64,000 bases of DNA from Channallabes apus (GCA_030522415.1 CM060124.1:22740454-22804453); one strand, 5' to 3'; counted from the first letter of the stretch, positions 11,647 to 21,842 are shown. The notes: a model not told the origin generated them from the sequence alone. Numbers and translations: made by a program.

Positions 11647-11662
11647 ATGTATTGGATGCACT

Positions 11663-12310
11663 GAGAGGGACCCAAGACGAACGGTGAGGCTACAGGGAGC
11701 AGAGGTAAAGAAGGTGCAGGTCTAAGTACTTAGAGTCAACGGTCGAGAGCAACGGAGAGTGTGGAAAGGAGGTGAAGAGACGAGTACAGGCAGGTTGGAA
11801 TGGGTGGAGAAAAGTGTCAGGTGTGTTGTGCGATAAAAGAGTATCAGCGAGAATGAAAGGAAAGGTGTACAGCACAGTGGTGAGACCAGTGATGCTCTAC
11901 GGCTTAGAGACTGTGGCACTGAAGAAAAGACAGGAGGCAGAGTTGGAGGTAGCAGAGCTGAAAATGTTGAGGTTCTCCTTGGGAGAGACAAGGATGGATA
12001 GGATCAAGAATGAGTTCATCAGAGGGACAACCCATGTGAGATGTTTTGGAGATAAAGTCAGAAAGGCCAGATTGAGGTGGTTTGGACATGTTCAGAGGAG
12101 AGATGGTGAATATATCGGTAGAAGGATGCTGAGGTTGGAACTACCAGGCAGGAGGTCTAGAGGAAGACCAAAGAGGAGATTTATGGATGCAGTGAGAGAG
12201 GACATGAAGTTAGTTGGTGTGAGAGAAGAGGATGCAGAGGATAGGGTTAGATGGAGGCAGATGATTCGCTGTGGCGACCCCTGAAAGGGAACAGCCGAAA
12301 GACAAAGAAG
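11663..12310 (+). mobile_element. 5'-truncated LINE insertion with 16-bp target duplication
   Basis: A 648-bp insertion flanked by identical ATGTATTGGATGCACT direct repeats (11647-11662 and 12311-12326). It holds only the C-terminal end of a reverse-transcriptase protein and a short 3' end (GTGGCGACCCCTGAAAGGGAACAG... CCGAAAGACAAAGAAG) of a type common to fish LINEs. Truncation at the 5' end and a target duplication are the marks of target-primed reverse transcription. Confidence 0.88.
11720..12284 (+). pseudogene. LINE reverse transcriptase C-terminal fragment
   Basis: An open frame from 11772 to 12284 (170 residues) has the thumb and post-RT region: RVSARMKGKVYSTVVRPVM, LYGLETVAL, a basic stretch and GRRSRGRPKRRFMDAVRED. 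A frame upstream (about 11700-11770) would read into KYLESTVESNGE, so one frameshift lies near 11770. No palm or catalytic FADD motif remains. It is distinct in sequence from the LINE at 3742-6350. Confidence 0.8.
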
Positions 12311-12395
12311 ATGTATTGGATGCACTTACAACTGCATGGAGGTCTGTTATGGCAGAAGCTTCTGTCAGGCAAATTATACCATCTGTAATAAATAA

Positions 12396-13480
12396 AAGAT
12401 GAAGAAGATAAGACTACCTTCTACTTAATTCTGACAAGACAGAAGTACTGGTCCCAGGTAAACCTGCAGCTAGAAGTAAGCTTTCTGATGACACAGTAAC
12501 AAATGTTCAGGATTCAGGCACAGTCTCAGTGATTAAGTCTAGGCTGAAAACTATTTAGCCAAGGCTTTTGTGAATATATTTGTAGTAGTTAAATGTGCAG
12601 ATCTGAGGACTCATGGACATATAGTTTTATGGTGGACTGGTATGAATACCTACTGCCTTCTACACCCTCATTGATCACTTTGGTTTGTTGACAATGACAT
12701 GACAATAAAATTACTGTTCTGGCAGTCATCATTTCAGTGTTTCCTTCTGGCTCTTGCTTTTAGTTGTGCTGTCGTAGTTAGTCCTCCTGGAATCCCTGCA
12801 CTAAATATACATTGATCATATACATTATGTACTGTAACTGTTAGCATGCAGTCTGTTCTTATATTGTTCTCATACAGAGTGTTAGCATATAGTCTGTTCT
12901 CTCTCTCTCTCTCTCTCTCTCTCGTTCTGTCGAGCATGGCACCCCTTCTACCTTCACCCCTTCTGTCCTCCGAACCTGTCTGACACATCCAGACAAATCT
13001 GGTGTCCTGCTTCTGGATGGAGTTCTTGTCACAAGGAGGCCTCACACTTGCTGTTACTGGTGCTCCTGTATGAGATGCATGAGGTGACTGAGGATGGTTG
13101 TACTTGATGACCATGAAGATGTCCTTAGACCTAGCTGATGCAAGGAGATTTTCCGCAGAAAAATTCCCACAAATAATTTTGTACGTAAGTAATTAAAGTG
13201 GACTTTATATTAGACTTTTTCCTTTATATTGAACTTTTAGCCTCATAGCACAAAGATCTACCAGGGACTGATTTATCCTCACCCTCAAAGAGGATCACCC
13301 AAATGATTCTCTGTTGAGACTGGCTCCTATCAAGATTTCTTCCTATTGTCATCATAAGGAGATTTCCAGTGTGACTTGTGTACATGCTATCTGTTAAATA
13401 CGTATACCATAACAAAACCCCAAATGATGTCATTATTGGCCATAGCAAACTACTGTTGTAGTTGGATTCCAAATTATGCA
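12396..13480 (+). mobile_element. Rex1-like LINE remnant
   Basis: Around 12412-12490 the plus strand reads DYLLLNSDKTEVLV followed by ARSKLSDDTVT, a reverse-transcriptase segment characteristic of Rex1-type elements. Downstream, 13270-13360 holds CCTCACCCTCAAAGAGGATC and TCAAGATTTCTTCCTATTGTC, matching the usual Rex1 3' region. Everything between is degenerate and includes a (TC)n tract. No intact frame survives. Confidence 0.65.
12898..12923. repeat. (TC)n microsatellite
   Basis: Thirteen TC units in a row. Confidence 0.95.
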
Positions 13481-13640
13481 ATGATGACTGCTCTATTGTT
13501 AAAACTGCACATAGTATAGGCCTGAGTGCTCATGACAGAGTGACACACTGACTGACATAAAGGCTCAATTAGCATCAATACCTGCTCTTGGAATCTCTGA
13601 CATGCCTAAACCATTCATACACACTTTATGCACTTAAGAT

Positions 13641-14191
13641 GGGATCATGTCCTCAGTCTTGTTAGAAGAATTTGGGGGAAAGAAACAGCCCACTGGTTAT
13701 TATTTGACTAAACTAGATCCAGTAGCACAAGCCATGCCTCTTTGTATACGAGCTGTGATTGCTGCAGCATTGGCTGTAAAGGTTTCAAAATCATTAGTGT
13801 TGTATATGCTGTTAACACTGCTTGTTCCTCATGAAGTGTCAGTTTTATTCTTAGAACAGAAAACTTTCTTCAGCGAGACATCTACATTGCATGGCTGTGC
13901 TTTTATCTGAACTGAACTGAACCATACAGTGATGTAGCACTTTAATTCCTGCTACTTGGCTTCCTATTGCAGGTGATGGAGAACTACAGCATGATAGTCT
14001 ACCTGTCACATGTGAAACCACAAGCACTATGGAAGTATTACAGAGGGACACTATCCCTAACAGTGATTTAACCCTTTTTTGATGGGTAAAGCTAAAAGAA
14101 TTCACTCACGAATGAGAATGAGGTGGGTTGTGTAGTAGTTACACAAGATGAAAAGACTTCCCAACCATCTCTCATTACAAGCTGCTTAGCT
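13641..14191 (+). pseudogene. Endogenous retrovirus RNase H fragment, left half
   Basis: The frame 13647-13910 resembles the RT-RNase H connection of vertebrate endogenous retroviruses (YYLTKLDPVAQAMPLCIRAV, LVPHEVSVLFL). Around 13970-14190 degenerate RNase H sequence follows, interrupted by stops. The reading resumes at 17615-17685 (LIALSEACRLGENKVLTVY) on the far side of the hAT element at 14192-17614, so the two halves were once continuous. No gag, env or LTR was found. This is a short, dead pol fossil. Confidence 0.72.
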
Positions 14192-14433
14192 CAGTGGTTC
14201 TCAAACTTTTTCTGTCATTCCCCACTTAAGGGGGTGAGCGAATTTTCAAGCCCCACTTGTCAACAAAATAATAACGAAATCGTTCAAGTTTACTGTTTAT
14301 TGAAATATCAATTTCTAAACCAATAAGATCAAACAACACCAAGTTCAAAACAGATAAAATACACGTGCAATTGTTATAAAAGGCTTATGTTGTCACTTAT
14401 CTTTGCATAATAGAACCCATGTTTATTAGGTGC

Positions 14434-14743
14434 TCAGCAATCGTTTGTAGTTTTTTTGCACTGGCCAATTCTGTATGCAACTTTGAATGAAGCCATTTGT
14501 GCTTTGCTGTCCACTGATTCAGATGTTACCATGTGATTATCCTGCTGTCTGTATTCTGCCAGCTTTCTTTGAAAGCAGTCGAATGGATTATTAATGTGAC
14601 TGGAGTGTGTTGTCTCTAAGTGTCTTCCTAATTTGTTGGGTCTCATGCGGTCTGCTGCCAGCGGTTTAAGACACAAAACACAAACGTGTCTCTCTTCTGC
14701 CCCCACCATCCCCACCATGAACCCAAGCTCAAGATAGGCTTCA
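14434..14743 (-). pseudogene. hAT (ZBED5/SCAND3-like) zinc-finger remnant
   Basis: The minus strand reads FMVGMVGAEERHVCVLCLKP, then RMRPNKLGRHLETTHSSHIN, FDCFQRKLAEYRQQ and KAQMASFKVAYRIGQCKKT. The C-x2-C...H-x4-H spacing (VCVLC... RHLETTH) is a BED-type DNA-binding finger of hAT transposases. The catalytic domain is absent. Upstream of 14743 the frame runs into the inserted fold-back element, so the apparent start is not original. Confidence 0.8.
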
Positions 14744-14927
14744 TTAGGGGTGGGCGATATAACCAAAATCTTCTATCACGGTAGAAGCAATTTTCTACCT
14801 CGATAACGATATATATCACAGTATAACAATTTGTATCTGAAAATGCATAAATAAAAATTCAAACAAAAAGAAACTGTTTTACATAATGTAATTTTATTTA
14901 AACTGTGAATTGCTGGTTTTTTTTTTT

Positions 14928-15158
14928 TTACTTTGGCCATAATCGATTGGATTTCAGATGATAGAAAAGGTTTGACGTGTTTCCACCACTTGTTAAAACA
15001 GTGCACTTGTGTACCTTGCAAATCACGTTCATCTCACTTTTCTTATACCCAAACCAATTCCACAACACAGACGATGCACCTTTTTTCTTTACAATCTCCT
15101 CGTTGTTGGTTTCGTCACATGTAAGCAAACTCACTGCTGCTGCACCGTCTTCTTCCAT
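14928..15158 (-). pseudogene. BED zinc-finger N-terminus of a hAT transposase
   Basis: Starting at the ATG at 15158 (minus strand) the frame reads MEEDGAAAVSLL, then SSVLWNWFGYKKSEMNVICK and TSGGNTSNLFYHLKSN. The W..F/Y...K...C..C....N...L..H pattern is the BED finger of ZBED1-like hAT proteins; the second cysteine is replaced (ICKVHK), so metal binding is doubtful. The rest of the transposase is missing. It lies within the left arm of the fold-back element. Confidence 0.75.
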
Positions 15159-15440
15159 TGTCGAAATGTATGTGAAGCCAAACACATCAAAAGTGGGACG
15201 AAACCGTGGCAGCCGATTGAACCGAATATCTGCACAAATACAGCGCACCGCGACTATCTGGATAGCGCAGTGATGATCTGGTTTATTTGCGCAGCCCAGT
15301 GGATCGCGCAGCGCCGCTCGAATCACAAACCTGCGCAACCCACTGTGTTTTTATTTAAAAACCATTTAAAATGTCAGGACTGTTTAATATTGTTTCCGCC
15401 TTGCCATGCCTGGTTTGTACGTGCGCATCCCAGCGGGGTA

Positions 15441-15659
15441 ACCGTCATGCTTTGCGGGGGTTTTCTCTGTGTCTACCATGAGAGAGAAGGGTGTTTGGGT
15501 TAGTGGCTTCGGCCAAGTTGGGTGCGTGTATGTGTGTGTGCTTGACCTGTGTATGTGTGCTTGTGCTGAGTTAATAAACTACTCCCCAGCCATTTGCATT
15601 GGGGAGCAAGTAAGCTCACTCGTCCTCCAAGATCCCTGCTAGCGTCGAAAAACGCTACA
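15441..15659 (+). repeat. 5' LTR of the Gypsy element
   Basis: 219 bp, ends ACGCTACA. Contains an AATAAA polyadenylation signal in GAGTTAATAAACTAC and a TG/CA-rich stretch. Identical by eye to 17117-17335. Confidence 0.9.
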
Positions 15660-15823
15660 TTGATGTCAGAAGTGGGATGGAGATTTTCGAGTTGGAGCGA
15701 ACGGCGGAGGACCTGTGGAAGATCCAGGAGGGCCGCTGAGTTGTAGCACAACTCCGGAAGAAAAAGCATCTCCCGGACGGAACCAGTGCCAGCAAAGCGG
15801 CACGATGAAAGCGGAGCGGCGAG

Positions 15824-17179
15824 ATGAGGATCCCGGCACTGGATCTCGGAACGGAGCCCAACGTTGACGCTGCGCAAGTGCCGGAGCAAGCTACAGCTCC
15901 GTGCCGGCGATATGCGCCGCAGCTGCGCCTTCCCTCCTACAACAGCGCCGTCGAACCCTACGCGTTCTTCGCCCAAGTGGAGCTAGCCGCCGACTTCGCA
16001 TGCTGGTCTCCGGCGGAAACGGCTGTAAAGGTAGCACTCTCGCTGAAGGGCGACGCGCTCCGGGCGCTGGAAGACCTCCGGGCCGATGAGCGGAAGGACT
16101 GGGCAAAGCTCCGCGAGTCGCTTCACCTCCGCCGGGGCTATCCAGAGTGCGAGCCCAATAAACAGGAAGAGCTAGCGTATCGCGCTTTTCTTCGAGGGCT
16201 CCGACCGCCGCGGCTCCGTGAGCACATCAGGTTAGCAGCACCAGCTTCCCTTACCAAGGCGCTACGCGCAGCACAGCGCGCTGAACCCACAACTGCGGTG
16301 CATCACGGCGAAAGAGCCGAGCGACCGCCCGCAGCTCGGGGGCACTCGGTAGGTGATTCTAGCCGGGGACAGGGCTACCCGTCACGGCTAGACAACGAAA
16401 AAGTCTCTGGGTTTTCGCGGCGGTGCCGAGGCAACGTTCCTAGGACTGAAGGACAGCGTACCCCAGCAGCCGTCGAACGAGCGCCGGTAGTCATGTCAGG
16501 TGAACATCCGGTCAGCAAAGTGCGTCGTCGGTACTGCGAGCGAGGTGAAGAGCGCGTGTGCCGAGTTACTCCCTCGCCGAGAGCATCGCCCGCAGTCGTT
16601 TCACCTGCGCCGCCGCTGGTCAGTGAACGCTTTGTCCACTACACGGCAAAGAAGGGCCCCACCCAGTGCTTGCGGGCACCGCTGCAGGACTTTCGGGTGG
16701 GGGCACCTGTGGAGCGTGTGGGCGTGGACACTCACAGCCAGGGGCGAGGCTTTGCTGCTGGTGAGCAGGTGTGGGTGTGTTCCTCCGGAAGGAAGAGAGG
16801 GCGTTCACCCAAGCTCATGTCTCACTGGGTGGGCCCCTGTACGGTAATCGCTCAGCTCGCCGAGTTCATCTACCGGGTGCGGTTGGCGGGGCGGGCGCGA
16901 GTGTTGTTCCACCGAGACCGTCTTGCGCCTTACCAGCCGCACGCCGGCGAGACATCGAACTCTGCGGAGGCCGGACCGCCTCCGGGACAATGTGCACTAC
17001 AACAGGATCCCGTGAACGCCGACCGCCTTCACGCCTCCAAGACTGAGAGTCATGGTGACCGGGGACGGTCACAGCTCGGGTGGGGCAGTGTGGCGTGGGC
17101 GGGGCGTGGGCTGACGACCGTCATGCTTTGCGGGGGTTTTCTCTGTGTCTACCATGAGAGAGAAGGGTGTTTGGGTTAG
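15824..17179 (+). CDS. Gag fused to integrase C-terminus (deleted Gypsy element)
   Basis: An open frame of 451 residues. Residues about 30-160 are a Gypsy gag matrix/capsid-type region (LRLPSYNSAVEPYAFFAQVE, CWSPAETAVKVALSLKGDAL, YRAFLRGLRPPRLREHI). Residues about 305-375 are the integrase C-terminal region (SPKLMSHWVGPCTVIAQ, YRVRLAGRARVLFHRDRLAP). No zinc knuckle, protease DSG or YMDD motif is present. The last residues run into the 3' LTR. The same junction type is seen in copy 1, so the deletion predates both insertions or arose in a shared source. The start at 15824 is the first ATG in frame (MRIPALDLG); a different upstream start is possible. It could give a Gag-like protein, but function is not known. 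Confidence 0.75.
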   Translation: MRIPALDLGTEPNVDAAQVPEQATAPCRRYAPQLRLPSYNSAVEPYAFFAQVELAADFACWSPAETAVKVALSLKGDALRALEDLRADERKDWAKLRESLHLRRGYPECEPNKQEELAYRAFLRGLRPPRLREHIRLAAPASLTKALRAAQRAEPTTAVHHGERAERPPAARGHSVGDSSRGQGYPSRLDNEKVSGFSRRCRGNVPRTEGQRTPAAVERAPVVMSGEHPVSKVRRRYCERGEERVCRVTPSPRASPAVVSPAPPLVSERFVHYTAKKGPTQCLRAPLQDFRVGAPVERVGVDTHSQGRGFAAGEQVWVCSSGRKRGRSPKLMSHWVGPCTVIAQLAEFIYRVRLAGRARVLFHRDRLAPYQPHAGETSNSAEAGPPPGQCALQQDPVNADRLHASKTESHGDRGRSQLGWGSVAWAGRGLTTVMLCGGFLCVYHEREGCLG

Positions 17180-17335
17180 TGGCTTCGGCCAAGTTGGGTG
17201 CGTGTATGTGTGTGTGCTTGACCTGTGTATGTGTGCTTGTGCTGAGTTAATAAACTACTCCCCAGCCATTTGCATTGGGGAGCAAGTAAGCTCACTCGTC
17301 CTCCAAGATCCCTGCTAGCGTCGAAAAACGCTACA
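17112..17335 (+). repeat. 3' LTR of the Gypsy element
   Basis: 224 bp, TGACGACC to CTACA, i.e. canonical TG...CA ends. Preceded by a G-rich stretch (GGGCGGGGCGTGGGC), the likely polypurine tract. Confidence 0.9.
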
Positions 17336-17614
17336 GTATTTTGATGGTCGGCGCGGTCTATTTCTGTCAGAGTCGCGCAGCGCTGCCCAGTGGGTCACGC
17401 AGGTTTCAATTCAATTTACTTGTATTAATGATCCATTTATTTGTGTGTGGTTGTTTAGTTTTGAGAGTACATTCTTCATTATCAATAAAGAAAAGCATGA
17501 ATTAGAACAGGTACTTTGATATTATTTTCCACTAATTTCCTTCCGTTCATTGCGCCCCACCTGTCATGTCTGTATTCCCCACTAGTGGGGCGCCACACAC
17601 TTTGAGAACCACTG

Positions 17615-17690
17615 GCTTAGCTCATAGCTCTTTCTGAGGCATGTAGACTGGGTGAAAATAAAGTGTTAACTGTATACAGTTCATTGACAG
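17615..17690 (+). pseudogene. Endogenous retrovirus RNase H fragment, right half
   Basis: Directly after the hAT duplication the plus strand reads LIALSEACRLGENKVLTVY, the helix and strand before the third acidic residue of retroviral RNase H. It continues the fragment at 13641-14191. It becomes unreadable after about 17690. Confidence 0.7.
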
Positions 17691-18278
17691 ACAATATGCA
17701 TTTTCAACCTGTCACTGTTTCACCAGGAATTGGGCTGACATCTCTTAGATGCTGTACAGAATGCTATCTCCATATACAGCCAAGTTGATATATACAGCAG
17801 ATCATGCATCCAACCGTAGTATATTAAATATAGCAAAACAATATTGGCATACATAGGGCTTTTCGTCTTGCTCTCAAGAATGCCATTATCTAGCCTGTTA
17901 GTGTTGAACTTGCATTCCAGCAAAATATGATAGGCATTAGAAAAGATAATTTAAGTTGCAAAACAATTAAGGTTGGATGAACATTTCAATTTTCAGAGAT
18001 TACACAATGTTTATGAATTTTGCACCATGATGATCTTTGTGTTGGTGGAGTGTGGTATCCAGGAATGTGACACAGAGATACACTCCACTATTGTTTGTGA
18101 ATGATTTAATTGAACAAGATACAAAGTCGAAATCTCCTTTTGCTCATTAGATTATGATAACACAACATTCAACACGTAGCATAGAATATGTAATTTCTAA
18201 CCTACAGTATATTTCTTCAAAGTTTGTCCTTTATAGAAACAGTGTGTCCTTTTATATTCAATCAATGTACTAACTGTG
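17691..18278. other. Gene-free spacer
   Basis: No gene or recognised repeat. Confidence 0.4.
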
Positions 18279-18467
18279 GGCCAGGTTAGCTCAGTGGTTA
18301 AGGCATTGGACTACGGTTTGGAAGATCCCAGGTTCAAACCCCACAACCACCAAGTTGCCACTGTTGGGCCCTTGAGCAAGGCCCTTAACCCTCAACTGCT
18401 CAGATGTGTAATGAGATAAAAATGTACGTCGCTCTGGATAAGAGCGTCTGCCAAATGCCTAAATGTA
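18279..18467 (+). mobile_element. tRNA-derived SINE (V-SINE type)
   Basis: The head is tRNA-like with a polymerase III A box (TTAGCTCAGTGG) and B box (GGTTCAAACCC). The body CTTGAGCAAGGCCCTTAACC is the conserved central domain of V-SINEs, and the tail GCTCTGGATAAGAGCGTCTGCC resembles the 3' end of L2-type LINEs that supply its reverse transcriptase. Both boxes are well kept. No clear target duplication. Confidence 0.85.
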
Positions 18468-18879
18468 TATTGAGAGTTTGTGCGTAAAATGTCTGTGGAT
18501 TTATATTTCTGTTTCTAATGAAAAATAGAAACATTATTTATTTATTTTAGAATTATATCTTTATATTTTTATATGTGTATGCAAACTTGGTTTGTCCTAA
18601 AGTTCTGTTCTGTATGTTTGTGTGTGTTGTGTACATTTAAAACTGCTTTTTTATTGGCGCTTACAACTTCGAGAAGATTGCTGTATTTCAAGGCTAGAAT
18701 TACTGTATGTTTTGTCTTTTCTAATGGCTAAAACTGAAGTAATCAGTAATGAATGATTGGTTGAAACTAAGTCTCTAGGGCACATAAACATGAAGAACCA
18801 GTCAAACGTCACCCTGGGTAAAGATAACAATAGGAAAAATCCTTTGTTGCTGACCTCCATGCATGTGATTAAAACCTAG
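18468..18879. other. Gene-free spacer
   Basis: AT-rich; nothing recognised. Confidence 0.4.
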
Positions 18880-19450
18880 AGGTGTAAAGAGTACCTGAAA
18901 ACCATACTTGAGTAAAAGTACAGATACATTACTGTAAAAATTACAAGTTACAAGTCACCAATTCCAATAAGACTTGAGTAAAAGTCTTAAAGTAACCGAT
19001 TTTAAAAGAACTTAAGTATTTTACTCGTGCTGAATGTAGGCTCAAAGAACACCAAGAAATGTGAAAAACTAGAAACCGTTTATTTATGAGGTTTCATTTC
19101 CTAATATAGAAATGAAATTGAACACTTCAATATTTCAGAATGGCAGAACAAAAGTCAGTCTCAGTCAAACTCAAATGTTCAAAAAGGCACAAGTAAAATA
19201 TTTTTTTCCTCCAAAAAAAGGTATTTTCAGTCTACAATGGACAAAAAATAAATAAATAAATAAATAAATAAATACATTCAGAGCGGACTTTGATTTGATT
19301 TACCTCTCAGTCTCAGACGGGGGCAATATTTTTATTTAACTTCAAAAAAAGCTGGTTCTCAAAGTTCTTGGATAAAGATGCCGACCTGTCGCGCACAATC
19401 ACAATGTAATGAGTAACGGTAAATGTCCGTTCAAATGTACTGGAGTAAAG
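18880..19450. mobile_element. MITE-like repeat related to the AAGTAC/ACTTGAGTA family
   Basis: Starts GAGGTGTAAAGAGTACC and contains repeated ACTTGAGTAAAAGT words; CTGGAGTAAAGAGTAC near 19440-19455 may be the opposite end. The style matches the MITE at 10140-10908, but the interior differs and no duplication was verified. A (AAAT)n tract lies at 19247-19274. Confidence 0.45.
19247..19274. repeat. (AAAT)n microsatellite
   Basis: About seven AAAT units. Confidence 0.9.
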
Positions 19451-21079
19451 AGTACATAAATTCAATCAAATCAAATTTCCGTTTTTGTTTAAACATTACA
19501 CTAACAACTTAAATGTCCTGTTGAATGCAGAAACAGAATGGTATAATTGCCAGTAATGAAATTGTATCTTATCCGATTTAACTATATGTTTGTATAATTT
19601 GTCAGTTGCTGACTAGTAATTATATATTGCATTAATATTATATTATATTTCTAATCCCACTAGGGAACATTATGGGGCTTTTTTAGGTCGGACTACAGTG
19701 GTTGTGTTCTGGACCACTATAAATGTTTAATATATTCTGTTAAAGTAATTTATTTATTTATTTAGTATTTTTAAAAGGGCTAGCCTGATGTTCCACAGAT
19801 AATTAAAATGCATGCTCATTTGGGTTAATGTCTAGTGACTGACTTTTGCTGTAGACATCTGCTTTTAGTCTGCTATCTTAACAAGTTACAACATCAATAA
19901 AGAATATTGAGCTGAAGCAGGTAGGTAATCTCAGACCATGACTGCTTTAGCTTATATGTGTTGGATCATAAGGAGATCCTTTGTTTCCTCCACTTGTTGG
20001 TTTTCACTTTAGCAGAAGTTAACATTTCCATAACTTTTTAGGCTTTTTGCTGCATTTTTTATTAGTTTCTTTTTTTGCAAACAAGTCACTGTTTTTTTTT
20101 TTTTTTTTTTTAACAGCCGCTACAATTTCTGGCATTAGCTGTTGTTAATTCCTGTCTGGTTACACTAGTAATTCTTTGCATGGTTTTGGCAAACTGTTGT
20201 ATAAAGTAATGTATAAAGTTAGGAGATTTATAACATTGGGTATTTACTACTGCAATTACAACTTTCACTTTTTATTGTAAAGATTTTGTAAGTTTTGCAT
20301 GAACACACTTCATACAGTAGCATTTTTTGATGTGATCTTATCTTGCCTACTTAGCTTTGGACAAAGAGTGAAGTGGCCCATTACCAAACATGAATTTGAC
20401 ACCCCTGTGACAGGATCCTTTTAAATCTTGCCATTATTTTGACATTGCATTGCTTTGCTTGCTTAAAAGCAGCTAGACATATTTTAGTCAGAGATCAGAT
20501 ATGTAGAAAATCATGTAGATACAAAGTGATACTTGACAATGGCATGGTTATTGGGGCTAAATGGTTTAAGTATTTCAGAACCTGCTTATATTCTCATGGA
20601 ACGCAAATAACCACACTTTACCACTGTAGTGAGCAGGAAAGCATCTCAGTATGCCAACTCTTCAAGCAATCAACTACCTACAGTATCCTACATGCAGTAC
20701 TTCACTGATGCACTTCTCGTCCTGCACCCATGAGCATCTCAGTGCAAAAAAGATTCAACCAAAGTGAACAAAAGGATGTAAGAATGTAAAAACAAATGTC
20801 AAACTCCAGAATCTTGTGAGGCATAAACGGGCATAAGCTTAAATGATAAAATTAGAAATGATAAGTGACCCACTATATGAAAATGAAGATTCATATGTTA
20901 AAGTAGATTCAAGAGAGATATGAATGCAATGGACCCAGCTTTGTGCTTAAAACTTGAAATAAGAAAAGCATAAATAGAGAAGCTATATGTATGTTACACA
21001 GAGAAAGCCTGTGATATTATGTGGAAGAAGGGATTATTAATTAAAATCAGAAAATATGGGGTTAAATAAAGGACATATA
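19451..21079. other. Gene-free AT-rich spacer
   Basis: No exon, RNA or transposon end recognised. A T-run lies at 20091-20112. Short open frames here (for example 20439-20708) have no recognisable domain or splice context. Confidence 0.4.
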
Positions 21080-21450
21080 AACAAACACACAACAATGGAG
21101 CATATCGACGGATTGGTGTTCTTCATTCTCGGCATGTGGATGTTTTTAACAGCAAGACGAAGGAGTACAAAAAGGTGCGTCCGATCCTTTGCTGGCTGTT
21201 CTAAATATAGCGGTTCTGTTGTGTCTTGTGTCGCAAGTTCAGTGACGCAGTATGCGATTTTCTCCGGCCAATCAGTGACCAGCAGAGTTTACACGTCATG
21301 TTTTGGTAACGGTTCGGCGCGCTTGGAACCTCGGCTGTGGTGGTACTAAAAAAAGGGCCAGGTACTAGGTACTGTTCCCAGTGGAAAAACCCCCCAAAAG
21401 TAAGTTGAACTGAACCGTGTCGTGCCGTACTATGCAGTGGAAAAGCGCCA
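21080..21450 (+). mobile_element. Second copy of the MEHIDG DNA-transposon-like repeat
   Basis: Diverged copy of 1088-1330 plus a right end with TACTATGCAGTGGAAAAGCG, the inverse of the left end at 898-935. The left end is missing. The short open frame (21095-21175) MEHIDGLVFFILGMWMFLTARR is conserved between both copies. Confidence 0.55.
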
Positions 21451-21842
21451 TATGTGGACCAAGAACTTCCTGACTGAAAGAACAATTCAAGTAATGAATG
21501 GAAATAGAAATGTAGAACATTTTGCAGATGGAATGGTCACTGATTGCTTCCCATTATGATAAACAATTGTTTGTTTGTTCTTAATAATGAGAAAGGGTTA
21601 GGATTGTCTCTTTTTGCAGGTAATGGGGCAATTTGGAAAACAGACAGGAATATAAATTTAATTGGAAGAAAAGTAACTGATCTAAAAAGCTTAGACAAAT
21701 AATAGTAGAGTTTAATCTATCTACAGGATCTATATGGACGTATAAAATTCATACAGTAGCATGGTTTACATTGGACTAAACACACACACACAATGCAAGA
21801 TTAGTTTTCAGTTAGAATAGTTAGAAATCGTGATCCCTCCAT
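21451..21842. other. Gene-free spacer
   Basis: No gene seen; a short (AC)n tract at 21780-21792. Confidence 0.4.

Larger units (their letters stand above)
15441..17335 (+). mobile_element. Young, internally deleted Gypsy-type LTR retrotransposon (copy 2)
   Basis: Two LTRs (15441-15659 and 17112-17335) flank 1.45 kb. After the 5' LTR comes a primer-binding-type sequence TTGATGTCAGAAGTGGGAT. The single frame joins gag directly to the end of integrase, so protease, reverse transcriptase, RNase H and the integrase core are missing and mobilisation would require an autonomous relative. The two LTRs show no difference over the 219 shared bases on reading. The 5' LTR lacks the first five bases (TGACG) present in the 3' LTR, and no clean target duplication remains. 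Confidence 0.9.
14746..17407 (+). mobile_element. Fold-back hAT-like element copy 1, with Gypsy inside
   Basis: Left end TAGGGGTGGGCGATATAAC. The left arm includes the CGCAGCG-rich block at about 15215-15350. The centre runs to 15440, then is broken by the Gypsy element, and resumes at 17336 with GTATTTTGATGGTCGGCGCGG and part of the right arm until about 17407, where it breaks off. Comparison with the copy at 58780-63400 shows that the two arms are inverted copies of each other over at least 180 bp. The right terminal is lost. Confidence 0.7.
14192..17614 (-). mobile_element. hAT element (CAGTGGTTCTC ends) containing further insertions
   Basis: Begins CAGTGGTTCTCAAACTTTTT and ends CTTTGAGAACCACTG, with an 8-bp duplication GCTTAGCT on each side (14184-14191, 17615-17622). 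These ends belong to the Charlie-like hAT group. A ZBED5-like coding remnant lies on the minus strand at the left. A second element (14746-17407) was inserted into it, and the Gypsy element into that. Net own sequence is about 760 bp. Confidence 0.92.

Noticed and set aside
15824..17179. Host protein-coding gene
   Set aside because: The frame lies between two identical LTRs and contains gag and integrase segments; it runs into the LTR.
18279..18350. Possible tRNA gene
   Set aside because: A and B boxes are present, but there is no proper acceptor stem and the sequence continues into SINE body and tail; it is a SINE head.
1..21800. Exons of a head-to-head neighbour of BRAT1 (IQCE in mammals)
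   Set aside because: No segment with recognisable IQCE-like coding sequence and splice sites was found.
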